Below are positions 46,718-55,269 of a stretch of DNA of 64,000 nt, one piece after another. Origin of the DNA: Frateuria aurantia DSM 6220 (lineage in GTDB: Bacteria > Pseudomonadota > Gammaproteobacteria > Xanthomonadales > Rhodanobacteraceae); NCBI RefSeq assembly GCF_000242255.2, contig NC_017033.1, positions 2,553,110-2,617,109 of the forward strand, in the 5' to 3' direction. The position numbers and the translations under genes are program-made. Under the pieces are notes generated by a model. The model had not been told where the DNA came from. It worked only from the letters and a program-made list of their open reading frames with translations, and did no database searches. The stretch's first letter is position 1. Each line of letters opens with the position of its first letter.

Positions 46718-48101
46718 GCCCGGTCGAACCCGCCCCCCTCACTCGCTGGCCGCCCGCGCGGCGCTGGCAACGGGTCTGGTGGTCGCGGTCTTTCTCGGAC
46801 TGATCGGCGTCATCATGCTGCGCAGCGAAAATCAGCGGGCGGTCAGCGACATGGCCGACACGCTGCGCAGCTATGCCCTGTATTACCTGACCTATACCGA
46901 GTTCGATCGCGACGGCAGGCAACTGCTGCCGCCCGATCTCCCGGCGGTGCCCCGGTTTTCCCAGCCTGGCTCGGGCCTCTACGCCATCATCAGCAGCCAG
47001 CAGAAAACCTGGCGCTCGTCCTCGGCGATTGGTCATCATTTCCCGTTCGCGCAGACCCTGAAACCGGGCGAAAGCCGCTTCGTGGGTCCGGTGGATACGC
47101 CTTCGGGCCGGCTCTACTACTACGCCTGGGGCGTGGCGTTCGACCTGCCCAGCGGCCGCTCGATTCCGCTGACCGTCACCATCGCCCAGGAAGACCTGCA
47201 ACTGGAAAGCCTGAACCGGGTGTATCGCCAATCCATCATCGGCGGCCTGGGCATCGTCGGTGTCTTCCTGATCGTGCTGCAACTGTCTCTGCTGCGCTGG
47301 AGCCTTACGCCCCTGCGGCAGGTGGTGACCGACATGAATCAGATCGAGCAGGGCCAGCGCGAACATCTGGCCAATGACTATCCGGTCGAACTGCAGTCAC
47401 TGACCCACCGCATCAATGCCTTCATCGACAGCGAGCGCGACCAGCGTACCCGCTATCGACATACCCTGGCCGATCTGGCCCACAGCCTGAAGACGCCGCT
47501 GGCCGTCATCCGTTCGGCGCTGGAGTCCCATGCCCAGGACAATGGCCTGCGCCAGGACGTGCTGTCCCAGGTCCGGCGCATGGATGAACTGGTCGCCTAT
47601 CAGCTGGCACGCGCCGCCGCCAGCGGCCGCCAGACGTTTGCCACCGCCATCCCCATCATCAGTCATGCCGAAGATCTGGTGCGCGGTCTGGAGAAGGTTT
47701 ACGCCGCCAAGAATGTGCTGTGCGAATTCGACATCGAAGATGCCGCCGCGTTCTATGGTGAGCAGGGTGATCTGCTGGAGCTGTTGGGCAACTTGCTGGA
47801 AAACGCCTTCAAATGGGCCAATCATCATGTGCTGCTGGTGGTGAAGATCACCAGCGAGGTCGGCCGGCTGCGCAACGGCATGCAGATCAGCGTCGAGGAT
47901 GACGGCCCGGGCATCGAGGAGGCCAAGGTCGAGAAGATCCTGCAGCGCGGCGTCCGCGGCGATGAACGGGTACAGGGCCACGGCATCGGCCTGTCCATCG
48001 TGCAGGATCTCGTCAAGGTCTATCGTGGCGAACTGGTGGTGGATCGCTCTCCGGAATTCGGAGGCGCCCGCTTCACGGTCAATCTGCCACCGCTGTCCTG
48101 A
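46665..48101 (+). CDS. phoQ: Sensor histidine kinase PhoQ
   Basis: A ~478-residue membrane kinase. Start uncertain: no ATG lies between the phoP stop and the first membrane segment. GTG 46665 is the best in-frame choice, giving a 53-base overlap with phoP; ATG 46587 is the longer option. Two membrane segments (AALATGLVVAVFLGLIGVIM; IIGGLGIVGVFLIVLQLSLL) flank a periplasmic sensor domain of about 160 residues. Then come HAMP-like sequence, the phospho-acceptor His in ADLAHSLKTPLAVI, the N box LLGNLLENAFKWA, DDGPGIEE and GHGIGLSIV. Partner of the PhoP encoded just upstream. Confidence 0.9.
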   Translation: MDADIASPSPAATPKTNKPGRTRPPHSLAARAALATGLVVAVFLGLIGVIMLRSENQRAVSDMADTLRSYALYYLTYTEFDRDGRQLLPPDLPAVPRFSQPGSGLYAIISSQQKTWRSSSAIGHHFPFAQTLKPGESRFVGPVDTPSGRLYYYAWGVAFDLPSGRSIPLTVTIAQEDLQLESLNRVYRQSIIGGLGIVGVFLIVLQLSLLRWSLTPLRQVVTDMNQIEQGQREHLANDYPVELQSLTHRINAFIDSERDQRTRYRHTLADLAHSLKTPLAVIRSALESHAQDNGLRQDVLSQVRRMDELVAYQLARAAASGRQTFATAIPIISHAEDLVRGLEKVYAAKNVLCEFDIEDAAAFYGEQGDLLELLGNLLENAFKWANHHVLLVVKITSEVGRLRNGMQISVEDDGPGIEEAKVEKILQRGVRGDERVQGHGIGLSIVQDLVKVYRGELVVDRSPEFGGARFTVNLPPLS

Positions 48102-48117
48102 GTCAGGACGGGGCCGG

Positions 48118-48453
48118 TCAGAGCCGGATCGCGCCGGGCAGCAGCGACTGCCATGACGGCGGCAGCGGCGCATTCGGACTCTGGGCGGGAATCGCATGCA
48201 ACGGCGGGGCCTCGAAGCCGCCACTGGCTTCACGAAAGCGGCGATTCTGGCCACCCCCCGCGGACGAAGCGGCACGGGCAGGCCGTGGGGAGACGGCAGA
48301 GCCTTCGGCAGCACCTTCGATAGCCGCCTCTCCGGACAAACGCGTCGCCGATACATCCCGCAAGGAAGACGCGATCACGGCCCCCGCCGACATCCCCAGC
48401 AGGCAGCCAAGCACTGATAGTTTGATGAACTTCGGCATGGGCCCCGGCACCAT
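48118..48453 (-). CDS. Hypothetical membrane-anchored protein
   Basis: About 111 residues from ATG 48453 (GGAGG 10 bases upstream); not recognised. One N-terminal hydrophobic segment (FIKLSVLGCLLGMSAGAVIASSL), possibly a signal anchor, followed by a Ser/Ala/Gly/Pro-rich tail with no obvious fold. Converges on phoQ (16 bases apart) and is divergent from birA. A real gene is plausible from the start signals; the function is unknown. Confidence 0.5.
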   Translation of the reverse strand: MVPGPMPKFIKLSVLGCLLGMSAGAVIASSLRDVSATRLSGEAAIEGAAEGSAVSPRPARAASSAGGGQNRRFREASGGFEAPPLHAIPAQSPNAPLPPSWQSLLPGAIRL

Positions 48454-48641
48454 CCGGACAGATCCTCCGATACTCGCAGGAATCGAAGACTGATGCCAGC
48501 TTTTTTGCAGGCGCGTCAAATGAGCGACGCCAAGGCCGGCTGCGGTACTATACGCCGCATGAAATGCCTTCCCCTCCCTCAGGCCTGCCCGGGCAAGGAC
48601 ACGCCTTGCCACGGTGTCGCCGAACGCAAGTCCACGGCGTC

Positions 48642-49616
48642 ATGACCACGGCGGCGATGATTCTGCGGACACTGGCGGATGGCGAGTGCCATGCCGGCAC
48701 GGCGCTGGCCAGACAGGCCGGCATCACTCGTGCGGCCATCTGGAAGCAGATCGCCGCACTGCGCGAACAGGGACTGCCGATCCGGACGGTCGGACGCCAG
48801 GGTTATCAACTGCCCTGGTCGACCGAATTGCTGGACATCCCGACCATCCGGGCCTTGCTGCCAGTCGAGGGGCCGGCTTGCCCCGGGCCGCTGGACCTGC
48901 ATTGGGATATTGACTCCACCTCCAGTGAACTGCTGCGCGGAGGCCTGAGCCTGCCAGATCTCAGCGTGGTCATGGCCGAAACCCAGAGTGCCGGACGTGG
49001 TCGTCGTGGACGAAGCTGGTTGTCACCGCCCGGACTCAACCTGTATCTGTCCTGCTTCAAGCGCTTCGAGCGCGGCTTCAGCGCCTTGAGCGGGCTGTCA
49101 TTGGCCGTCGGCGTGATGGTGGCCCGGACCCTGGAACAACTGCAGCTGCAAGGTGTCGCCCTGAAGTGGCCCAACGACATCATCTGCAAACAAGGCAAGC
49201 TGGGCGGCATCCTGGTCGAGCTGATCGGCGAATACCAAGGCCCCTGCGCCGCCGTGATCGGCGTCGGACTCAACCTGCGGCTGCCCGAGGATCTGCGGGC
49301 CCAGGCCGGCCAGCCGGTCAGCGACCTGGCCGAACTGGCCGGCGGCACCCCGCCAGGCCGCAATCTGATGGCGGCCCGCCTGATCAGCCAATTGGCGGTC
49401 GGTCTGCGCCAGTTCGAACGCGAAGGCCTGGCCGCCTTCAGCGACGACTTTGCCCGCCTTGACGGGCTGCGCGATCAACCCCTGCGGGTCGAGACCGCCA
49501 CCCACGCTTTCGAAGGCCTGGGCGCCGGCATCGATGCCGATGGCGCCCTGCAAGTCATCACCCCGAATGGAATCCAGCGTGTCGACAGCGCTGAGGTATC
49601 GGTACGACGCGCATGA
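48642..49616 (+). CDS. birA: Bifunctional biotin ligase / biotin operon repressor
   Basis: A 324-residue protein. N-terminal winged helix (MILRTLADGECHAGTALARQAGITRAAIWKQIAAL), the DNA-binding part of BirA repressors. Ligase domain: AETQSAGRGRRGRSWLSPPGLNLY with the biotinyl-AMP loop, LKWPNDIICKQGKLGGIL, and a C-terminal SH3-like domain (LGAGIDADGALQVIT). Both ligase and repressor function are therefore expected. coaX starts inside its last codons (ATGA overlap). Confidence 0.95.
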   Translation: MTTAAMILRTLADGECHAGTALARQAGITRAAIWKQIAALREQGLPIRTVGRQGYQLPWSTELLDIPTIRALLPVEGPACPGPLDLHWDIDSTSSELLRGGLSLPDLSVVMAETQSAGRGRRGRSWLSPPGLNLYLSCFKRFERGFSALSGLSLAVGVMVARTLEQLQLQGVALKWPNDIICKQGKLGGILVELIGEYQGPCAAVIGVGLNLRLPEDLRAQAGQPVSDLAELAGGTPPGRNLMAARLISQLAVGLRQFEREGLAAFSDDFARLDGLRDQPLRVETATHAFEGLGAGIDADGALQVITPNGIQRVDSAEVSVRRA

Positions 49617-50383
49617 GACTATTGCTGGACCTTGGCAACACCCGTATCAAGTGGCTATTGCTCGATGATCAGGATCAGCCTGTCACCGACGGTGCCGCCG
49701 CCTGGAGCGAACAGCTGGATGACGATCTTGGCCAGCCCTGGCTGGCCCTGCCCTTGCCGACCCGGATCTGGGCGGCCTCGGTGGTCGACGGCGAGCGCGA
49801 AGCGCGGTTGGAACATCTGACCCGGGAATGCTTCCGGCTCAAGCCGGACTGGCTGCGGACTCCGGCAGCTGCCTGCGGCATCACCAATGGCTACAGCCAG
49901 CCCGGCCGGCTGGGCATCGACCGCTTTCTGGCGATGATCGCTGCCCGCGCCGACTATCCAGGCCCCACCGTGATCGCCTCGATCGGCACCGCCTTGGCCC
50001 TGGATGCCATCGATGCCGATGGCCGCCATCTGGGCGGACTGATCGCCCCAGGCCCGCGTCTGATGCAGCAATCCGTGCTTGGCGCCACCGTCCAGGTCCG
50101 CCTGCAGCAGCAAGGCCATCTGGTCCCGGTGGCCACCAATACCGAGGACGGGTTGATGTCCGGCGCCTGGCAGGCCTGCATCGCCCTGATCGAGCGCTTC
50201 CATGGCCAGATCGAACGCCAGCTGGGCACCTCGGTGCAATTGCGGCTGGCCGGCGGCGACGCCGCCCCCCTCCCCGCGTGGCTGTCGCTGCCCTCGGTGC
50301 TGCGGGTAGACAGCGTGCTGCAGGGCCTGGCGATCTGGAGCGCCAGCCTGGAAGCGGCCGCCGCCGAAGCTGCCGTTTCCTGA
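49613..50383 (+). CDS. coaX: Type III pantothenate kinase
   Basis: A 256-residue first enzyme of coenzyme A synthesis, in the ASKHA fold. LLLDLGNTRIKWLLLD is the phosphate-1 motif, NGYSQPGRLGIDRFLAMIAA the substrate region, SIGTALALDAIDADGRHLGGLIAPGPRLM the second ATP motif, and TEDGLMSGAWQA follows. The birA-coaX order is common in proteobacteria that use CoaX instead of CoaA. Confidence 0.94.
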   Translation: MRLLLDLGNTRIKWLLLDDQDQPVTDGAAAWSEQLDDDLGQPWLALPLPTRIWAASVVDGEREARLEHLTRECFRLKPDWLRTPAAACGITNGYSQPGRLGIDRFLAMIAARADYPGPTVIASIGTALALDAIDADGRHLGGLIAPGPRLMQQSVLGATVQVRLQQQGHLVPVATNTEDGLMSGAWQACIALIERFHGQIERQLGTSVQLRLAGGDAAPLPAWLSLPSVLRVDSVLQGLAIWSASLEAAAAEAAVS

Positions 50384-50438
50384 TCCCGTGCCTGCCGGCT
50401 CCCCAAAACGGCGGGCAACTGCTAGACTTGCCCACCTT

Positions 50439-50514
50439 GCCGCTTTAGCTCAGTCGGTAGAGCAACTGATTTGTAATCAGTAGGTCGTCCGTTCGATTCG
50501 GACAAGCGGCACCA
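50439..50514 (+). tRNA. tRNA-Thr (anticodon TGT)
   Basis: A 76-base cloverleaf. Acceptor stem GCCGCTT / AAGCGGC, D arm TAGCTCAGTCGGTAGAGC, anticodon stem ACTGA / TCAGT with loop TTTGTAA (anticodon TGT at 50472-50474), T loop TTCGATT, and CCA encoded at 50512-50514. Reads ACA threonine codons. Confidence 0.97.
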
Positions 50515-50697
50515 GTTCAGCGCATCGCACCCGCCTTCTCACCGATTTGCGTGCCCGAATGGCAATCTGGCGAGATGGCCGGGACTTTCGCGGAAAGGCT
50601 GCACCAGAACGTACCGATCAACCCTGATCACTCAAGCCCCCTTGTATTGAAGCTCCCGCTCTGCAGCCGGAGCGTCGACGCCGCTGCCACATGGCTG

Positions 50698-51054
50698 TCA
50701 AAGACAGGACTTGGCCCGTGCGGTTTCTCGCGCTCCATAGCCGAAGGCTTTGGAGCGATACCAGATCGTGACCTTGGTGCTGCCGTCGGGCTGCGGCTCG
50801 GCGTCCATGACCGCATCGGCGCCCATGCCGCCCAGCAGGGAAACGTTGTAGCCTTTTTTGTCGGGCAGCCAGCCTTCCTGCAGATTGTTGATGCTGGTGG
50901 ATCCCCAGGCCGTGGACAGGCACATGCCGTAATCATCCGGCGTCTTGTGGGTACTGAGCTCCAGATCGGGCTTGTCCCGGCGCAGATCGGCCATCGTGGA
51001 ACAGGCCGCCATCGTGAACACGGCCGCCGACAGAAACATCACTCGCTTGATCAT
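50698..51054 (-). CDS. Small hypothetical lipoprotein
   Basis: About 118 residues from ATG 51054. Hydrophobic signal (MFLSAAVFTMAACS) with a cysteine at a fair lipobox (MAAC), then a short conserved-looking domain (TPDDYGMCLSTAWGSTSINNLQEGW, KVTIWYRSKAFGYGARE). I do not recognise the family. It stands alone between tRNA-Thr and fadD, opposite in strand to both. Confidence 0.7.
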   Translation of the reverse strand: MIKRVMFLSAAVFTMAACSTMADLRRDKPDLELSTHKTPDDYGMCLSTAWGSTSINNLQEGWLPDKKGYNVSLLGGMGADAVMDAEPQPDGSTKVTIWYRSKAFGYGARETARAKSCL

Positions 51055-51483
51055 GATCCAGTCCCATGGGTGCCAAGCCATTGTAGCCTCATGACGGGAG
51101 GTGGGGGCGTTTGCAACGTCCGGTGCCGCCCCGCCTTGTTACGCCCTGTTCCGCCGGCTTTGCCCGAACCGTCCGGAAATCGGCCTGCGGCTGACCCCAG
51201 CCCCTGCCTGCCTGCCGTTTCGATGCGGGCATATCCGCCGACCTGCGACCGGCGTCCCCTTGCCGCAGTGCAGTACAGCAGTCACCATGCAGGGCATTGC
51301 AGTGCGGCCAAGCACCGGGCTTGGCTCATCTGGGACCACGCCACGACAGCCGTGCACGACAGCTGCGACCATGCGCTGCATTGCAACTTGCCCGATCCAT
51401 GACCCCATGCTGAAATGCTGCGCGTTGATCGGGGCCCTGAAAGGATGGGCTCTTGCCCATGGAAATCAATAAGGAAGGATGCA
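51055..51483. other. 429-base gene-free region upstream of fadD
   Basis: Between the divergent lipoprotein and fadD. It holds the fadD ribosome binding site (AAGGAAGGA at about 51472-51480) and several short repeats of TGCAG/CTGCA type (51255-51390), but no ORF with translation signals. No FadR- or PsrA-like operator is recognisable. The fadD promoter must lie here or just upstream. Confidence 0.5.
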
Positions 51484-53178
51484 ATGAGTATCGAGCAACC
51501 GTGGTTGGCACGCTATCCCGAAGGCGTACCAGCCGAGATCGATCTCAACAGCTACGCCTCGATCCCCGAGATGCTGGAGGAGACCTTCAGGCAGTTCGCC
51601 GATCGGCCGGCGTATGCCAATATGGGCAAGGTATTGAACTACCGCCAGCTGGAACAGCTGAGCGGCCAGTTCGCCGGCTATCTGACCGGACAGCTCAATC
51701 TGGTCAAAGGCGATCGCATCGCCCTGATGATGCCCAATGTCCTGCAATATCCGATTGCCCTGCTGGGCGCGCTGCGCGCAGGCCTGGTGGTGGTCAACAC
51801 CAATCCGCTGTACACCGGCCGCGAACTGCAGCACCAGCTCAAGGATGCCGGCGCCAAGGCCATCGTGGTCGTGGAGAACTTTGCCGCCACCCTCGCCTCG
51901 GTGATCGGCCAGACCGATGTACGTCATGTCGTCGTCACCGGCATTGGTGATCTGCTGGGCTTCCCCAAGGCACAGCTGGTCAATTTCGTGCTGCGCAAGG
52001 TCAAGAAAATGGTGCCTGCCTTCAGCTTGCCAGGCGCTGTCAAATTCACTGATGCCTTGCGTCTGGGCGCCTCCCAGCCCGTGCCCAGGCCCAGCTTGAG
52101 CCACGAGGACCTGGCCTTTCTGCAATATACCGGCGGTACCACCGGAGTGGCCAAGGGCGCCATGCTGAGCCACGGCAATATGGTGGCCAACCTGCTGCAG
52201 ACCGGTGCCTGGGTCGGCCCTGTCGCCACCCCGGGCCAGGAAATCATCATCACGGCGCTGCCGCTGTACCATATCTTCTCGCTGACGGCCAACTGCTTCA
52301 CCTTCATGCGGCTGGGCGGCCTGAACTACCTGATCACCAATCCTCGCGACATGCCCGGCTTTATCAAGGAGCTGAAGAAGGTTCCTTTCACGGCCATGAC
52401 CGGAGTCAACACCTTGTTCAACGGGCTGCTGAATACACCGGGCTTCGACGAGCTGGACTTTTCCCACCTCAAGCTGACTCTGGGCGGCGGCATGGCCGTC
52501 CAGCGCTCGGTGGCCGAGCGCTGGAAGAAAGCCACCGGCTGCACGCTGCTGGAAGCCTACGGCCTGACCGAAACCGCCCCGGCGGCCTGCATCAACGCCT
52601 ATGACATCAAAGCCTACAACGGCTCGATCGGCCTGCCGATCTCCAGCACCCAGGCCGCGATCTGGTCCGAACAGAACGAACCGTTGCCACTGGGCGAGGT
52701 CGGCGAGCTGATGATCAAGGGTCCTCAGGTCATGCAAGGTTACTGGCAGCGTCCCGACGAGACCGCCAAGACACTGAGTCCGGATGGTTGGCTGCACACC
52801 GGCGACGTGGCTCGCATCGATGCCGATGGTCTGGTCTATATCGTCGATCGCAAGAAGGACATGATTCTGGTCTCGGGCTTCAACGTCTATCCCAATGAAG
52901 TCGAAGATGCCGTGATGGCCCATCCCGGCGTGGCCGAGGTGGCGGCGGTCGGCGTGCCCGACGAGCATTCTGGCGAAGCGGTCAAGCTGTTCGTGGTCAA
53001 ACGCGACCCGAAGCTGACGGTAGAAGCACTGAAAGCCTTCTGCCGTGACAACCTCACCGGCTACAAACGGCCGAAGACCATCGAATTCCGTGACAGCCTG
53101 CCCAAATCGAATGTCGGCAAGATCCTCCGTCGCGAGCTGCGGGATACCTCCTCGACGAGCAGCCGCACGCCGCACTGA
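51484..53178 (+). CDS. fadD: Long-chain fatty acid--CoA ligase
   Basis: A 564-residue acyl-CoA synthetase, activating fatty acids for beta-oxidation or membrane lipids. Start ATG 51484 behind AAGGAAGGA. The AMP-binding P-loop is [18 protein letters not shown], the adenine motif [12 protein letters not shown], and the hinge/C-terminal signature [15 protein letters not shown] with [24 protein letters not shown]. The catalytic Lys is in [14 protein letters not shown]. No other beta-oxidation genes are adjacent. Confidence 0.96.
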   Translation: MSIEQPWLARYPEGVPAEIDLNSYASIPEMLEETFRQFADRPAYANMGKVLNYRQLEQLSGQFAGYLTGQLNLVKGDRIALMMPNVLQYPIALLGALRAGLVVVNTNPLYTGRELQHQLKDAGAKAIVVVENFAATLASVIGQTDVRHVVVTGIGDLLGFPKAQLVNFVLRKVKKMVPAFSLPGAVKFTDALRLGASQPVPRPSLSHEDLAFLQYTGGTTGVAKGAMLSHGNMVANLLQTGAWVGPVATPGQEIIITALPLYHIFSLTANCFTFMRLGGLNYLITNPRDMPGFIKELKKVPFTAMTGVNTLFNGLLNTPGFDELDFSHLKLTLGGGMAVQRSVAERWKKATGCTLLEAYGLTETAPAACINAYDIKAYNGSIGLPISSTQAAIWSEQNEPLPLGEVGELMIKGPQVMQGYWQRPDETAKTLSPDGWLHTGDVARIDADGLVYIVDRKKDMILVSGFNVYPNEVEDAVMAHPGVAEVAAVGVPDEHSGEAVKLFVVKRDPKLTVEALKAFCRDNLTGYKRPKTIEFRDSLPKSNVGKILRRELRDTSSTSSRTPH

Positions 53179-53636
53179 ATCCGGGGCGGTGATCCCGTCC
53201 GGTCAGCAGGCCTCCCTGCTGACCGGGGGCTGATCATTTGTGACTATTTGACGTCAGGCACTGGACTTGGCGTCCATCTGACGATACCCTGTGGCCATTC
53301 AGCTAGAACCCTTTGCCGGCCTGTGACTTGTTCGGGCTTGCGGTTTCGGCTATGTGCCTGTTGTCACCCTGCACTGCATCCGCCCGCTGTGGCCTGGGGT
53401 GTCGGGGACGCTGATGAATGAAATGCCCTGGATACCGGGGTGCGTTGCACGGTGACGGATGTCGGACCGGATGGAAGCCTGCCTTGATGCAGCGCCATGA
53501 TCCGGCCTTGATGACGGCTATCCTTGACTTTCACCTGTACTGTTGGCGCCGGCGGACAATGGCTGCCCATGGCGGTGACGGATCTGATTTGCGTTTTGAA
53601 CGACAGTGCCGCGAACATCGGCCGTCATGTGGATGG
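53179..53636 (+). other. 458-base gene-poor region between fadD and scpA
   Basis: Begins with the fadD hairpin. The scpA frame is open through most of it (upstream ATG at 53418), but codon pattern and sequence do not look like ScpA before 53637. TTGACG (53248-53253) is a possible -35 box without a good partner. No RNA gene is recognised. Confidence 0.4.
53199..53226 (+). terminator. Perfect 12-bp hairpin after fadD
   Basis: CCGGTCAGCAGG (53199-53210) / CCTGCTGACCGG (53215-53226) with a four-base CCTC loop. A stable stem 20 bases after the fadD stop; only a poor T-run follows (ATTTG about 10 bases on). Confidence 0.65.
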
Positions 53637-54533
53637 ATGAGCAACAAGTCTTCTGAGTCCCAGGCACCGCATGTGACGGAGCCGGCTGCCGAACGGCCCC
53701 ACTCTGGCGACACGTCCAGGGTCAAGGTCCATGGCGAGCCGGTGCTGCAGATGCCACGGGATCTGTATATTCCGCCGGATGCGCTGGAAGTGGTTCTGGA
53801 GTCCTTCGAAGGCCCGCTCGACCTGTTGCTGTATCTGATCCGCAAGCAGAATCTGGACATTCTCGACATTCCCATTGCCGATATCACCCGCCAGTACATG
53901 GGGTATATCGAAATGATGCACGAGCTGATGCGACTGGAACTGGCCTCCGAATATCTTTTGATGGCGGCCATCCTCGCTGAAATCAAATCCCGCTTGCTGC
54001 TTCCTCGCCCGCCCGTCGAGGAAGGTCTGGAAGAGGATCCACGGGCCGAACTGGTGCGACGTCTGCAGGAATACGAGCGCTTCAAGCAGGCGGCCGAACA
54101 GCTGGACCGGCAGCCGCGACTGGAACGCGATACGGCGGTGGCGCATGCCGACAGCTCGTCGGGAACGGTGACGAGACTGCCACCGTCCTTGGCCATGGAC
54201 GAACTGCTGCTGGCACTGCGACAGGTTCTGGGCCGGGCTGAACTGTTCAGCCATCACGCCATCCGGCGCGAAGCCTTGAGCGTAAGGCAACGTATGGCCG
54301 AACTGCTGAAGGCCCTGCAGTCCGGCCAGCCGCAACGCTTCGAGCATCTGTTTCAACCGGTCGAAGGCCGACTGGGCGTGGTGGTGACCTTGCTGGCGGT
54401 GCTGGAGCTGGCCAAGGAAAGCCTGATCGAGATTGTCCAGGAGGCTCCGCTGAGCGTGATCCACGTCCGGATCAAGGCCTCCGCAAGTTCCGAAGAAGCC
54501 GCCATCGCGGTGGATTCATATCCAGAGAGTTGA
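53637..54533 (+). CDS. scpA: Segregation and condensation protein A
   Basis: About 298 residues, the kleisin subunit of the SMC-ScpAB condensin. Start at ATG 53637 chosen because the conserved part begins soon after (VLESFEGPLDLLLYLIRKQNLDILDIPIADITRQYM). The helical middle (LASEYLLMAAILAEIKSRLLLPRP) and the C-terminal winged helix (LGVVVTLLAVLELAKESLIEIVQ) are typical. scpB follows after 10 bases. Confidence 0.95.
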   Translation: MSNKSSESQAPHVTEPAAERPHSGDTSRVKVHGEPVLQMPRDLYIPPDALEVVLESFEGPLDLLLYLIRKQNLDILDIPIADITRQYMGYIEMMHELMRLELASEYLLMAAILAEIKSRLLLPRPPVEEGLEEDPRAELVRRLQEYERFKQAAEQLDRQPRLERDTAVAHADSSSGTVTRLPPSLAMDELLLALRQVLGRAELFSHHAIRREALSVRQRMAELLKALQSGQPQRFEHLFQPVEGRLGVVVTLLAVLELAKESLIEIVQEAPLSVIHVRIKASASSEEAAIAVDSYPES

Positions 54534-54543
54534 TTGGGTACGC

Positions 54544-55269
54544 ATGCAGATTGACCAACTCAAACCGATTCTGGAAGCGGCGCTGCTGGCAAGCAGCCAG
54601 CCGCTGAGTCCGGGCCGGCTGCGCGAGTTGTTTGCCGAGCAAGCGGAAGTCGACCGCGATCAGCTGGACCGGGCGCTGGAAGCGCTGTCCGCCGATTGCG
54701 CGGGCCGGGGCATCGAACTGGTACAGGTCGCTTCCGGCTACCGCTATCAGGTCCGGCAGGAGATCCATTCCTGGCTGAGTCCGTTGTGGCGCGAAAAGCC
54801 GGCCCGCTATTCGCGAGCCTTGCTGGAGACCCTGGCCTTGATCGCCTATCGCCAGCCGATCACCCGGCCCGAGATCGAGCAGGTCCGCGGGGTGGCGGTA
54901 TCGACCAGCATCATGAAGACCCTGGAAGAACGCGAGTGGGTCCGCGTGGTCGGACACCGGGACGTTCCCGGACGCCCGGCGCTGTACGGCACCACCCGCG
55001 CATTTCTCGATCATTTCAATTTGAAGTCCCTGGATCAGCTGCCCAGCCTGGCAGAGATCCGGGCCCTCCAAGATCCTGCTGCGGACTTCGATCCGGAGCT
55101 GCTGACGGCATGCGTCCTTGCGGACCGGCCTACTGACACCGATGCCGGAGAAACCGCCGATGGCGCGATCTCCGCAGCATCCCATACCGCCGCCGCCGAC
55201 CAGGCCGCGGCAACGGCGAGCGCCGAGAGCGCCGCCGACCTACCAGATAGCCAGGAGCACAGCGCATGA
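54544..55269 (+). CDS. scpB: Segregation and condensation protein B
   Basis: A 241-residue partner of ScpA with two winged helices: LKPILEAALLASSQPLSPGRLRELF and YSRALLETLALIAYRQPITRPEIEQVRGV. The C-terminal ~50 residues are an Ala-rich acidic tail. Its stop overlaps the rluB start as ATGA; scpA-scpB-rluB is a widespread operon. Confidence 0.95.
   Translation: MQIDQLKPILEAALLASSQPLSPGRLRELFAEQAEVDRDQLDRALEALSADCAGRGIELVQVASGYRYQVRQEIHSWLSPLWREKPARYSRALLETLALIAYRQPITRPEIEQVRGVAVSTSIMKTLEEREWVRVVGHRDVPGRPALYGTTRAFLDHFNLKSLDQLPSLAEIRALQDPAADFDPELLTACVLADRPTDTDAGETADGAISAASHTAAADQAAATASAESAADLPDSQEHSA

Noticed and set aside
50439-50514. tRNA-Thr as an integration site
   Set aside because: No integrase, no repeated tRNA 3' end and no composition shift downstream.
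51255-51390. TGCAG/CTGCA-rich stretch upstream of fadD as an operator or small RNA
   Set aside because: The repeats are short and irregular, without a stable fold, promoter pair or terminator; kept only as part of the intergenic note.
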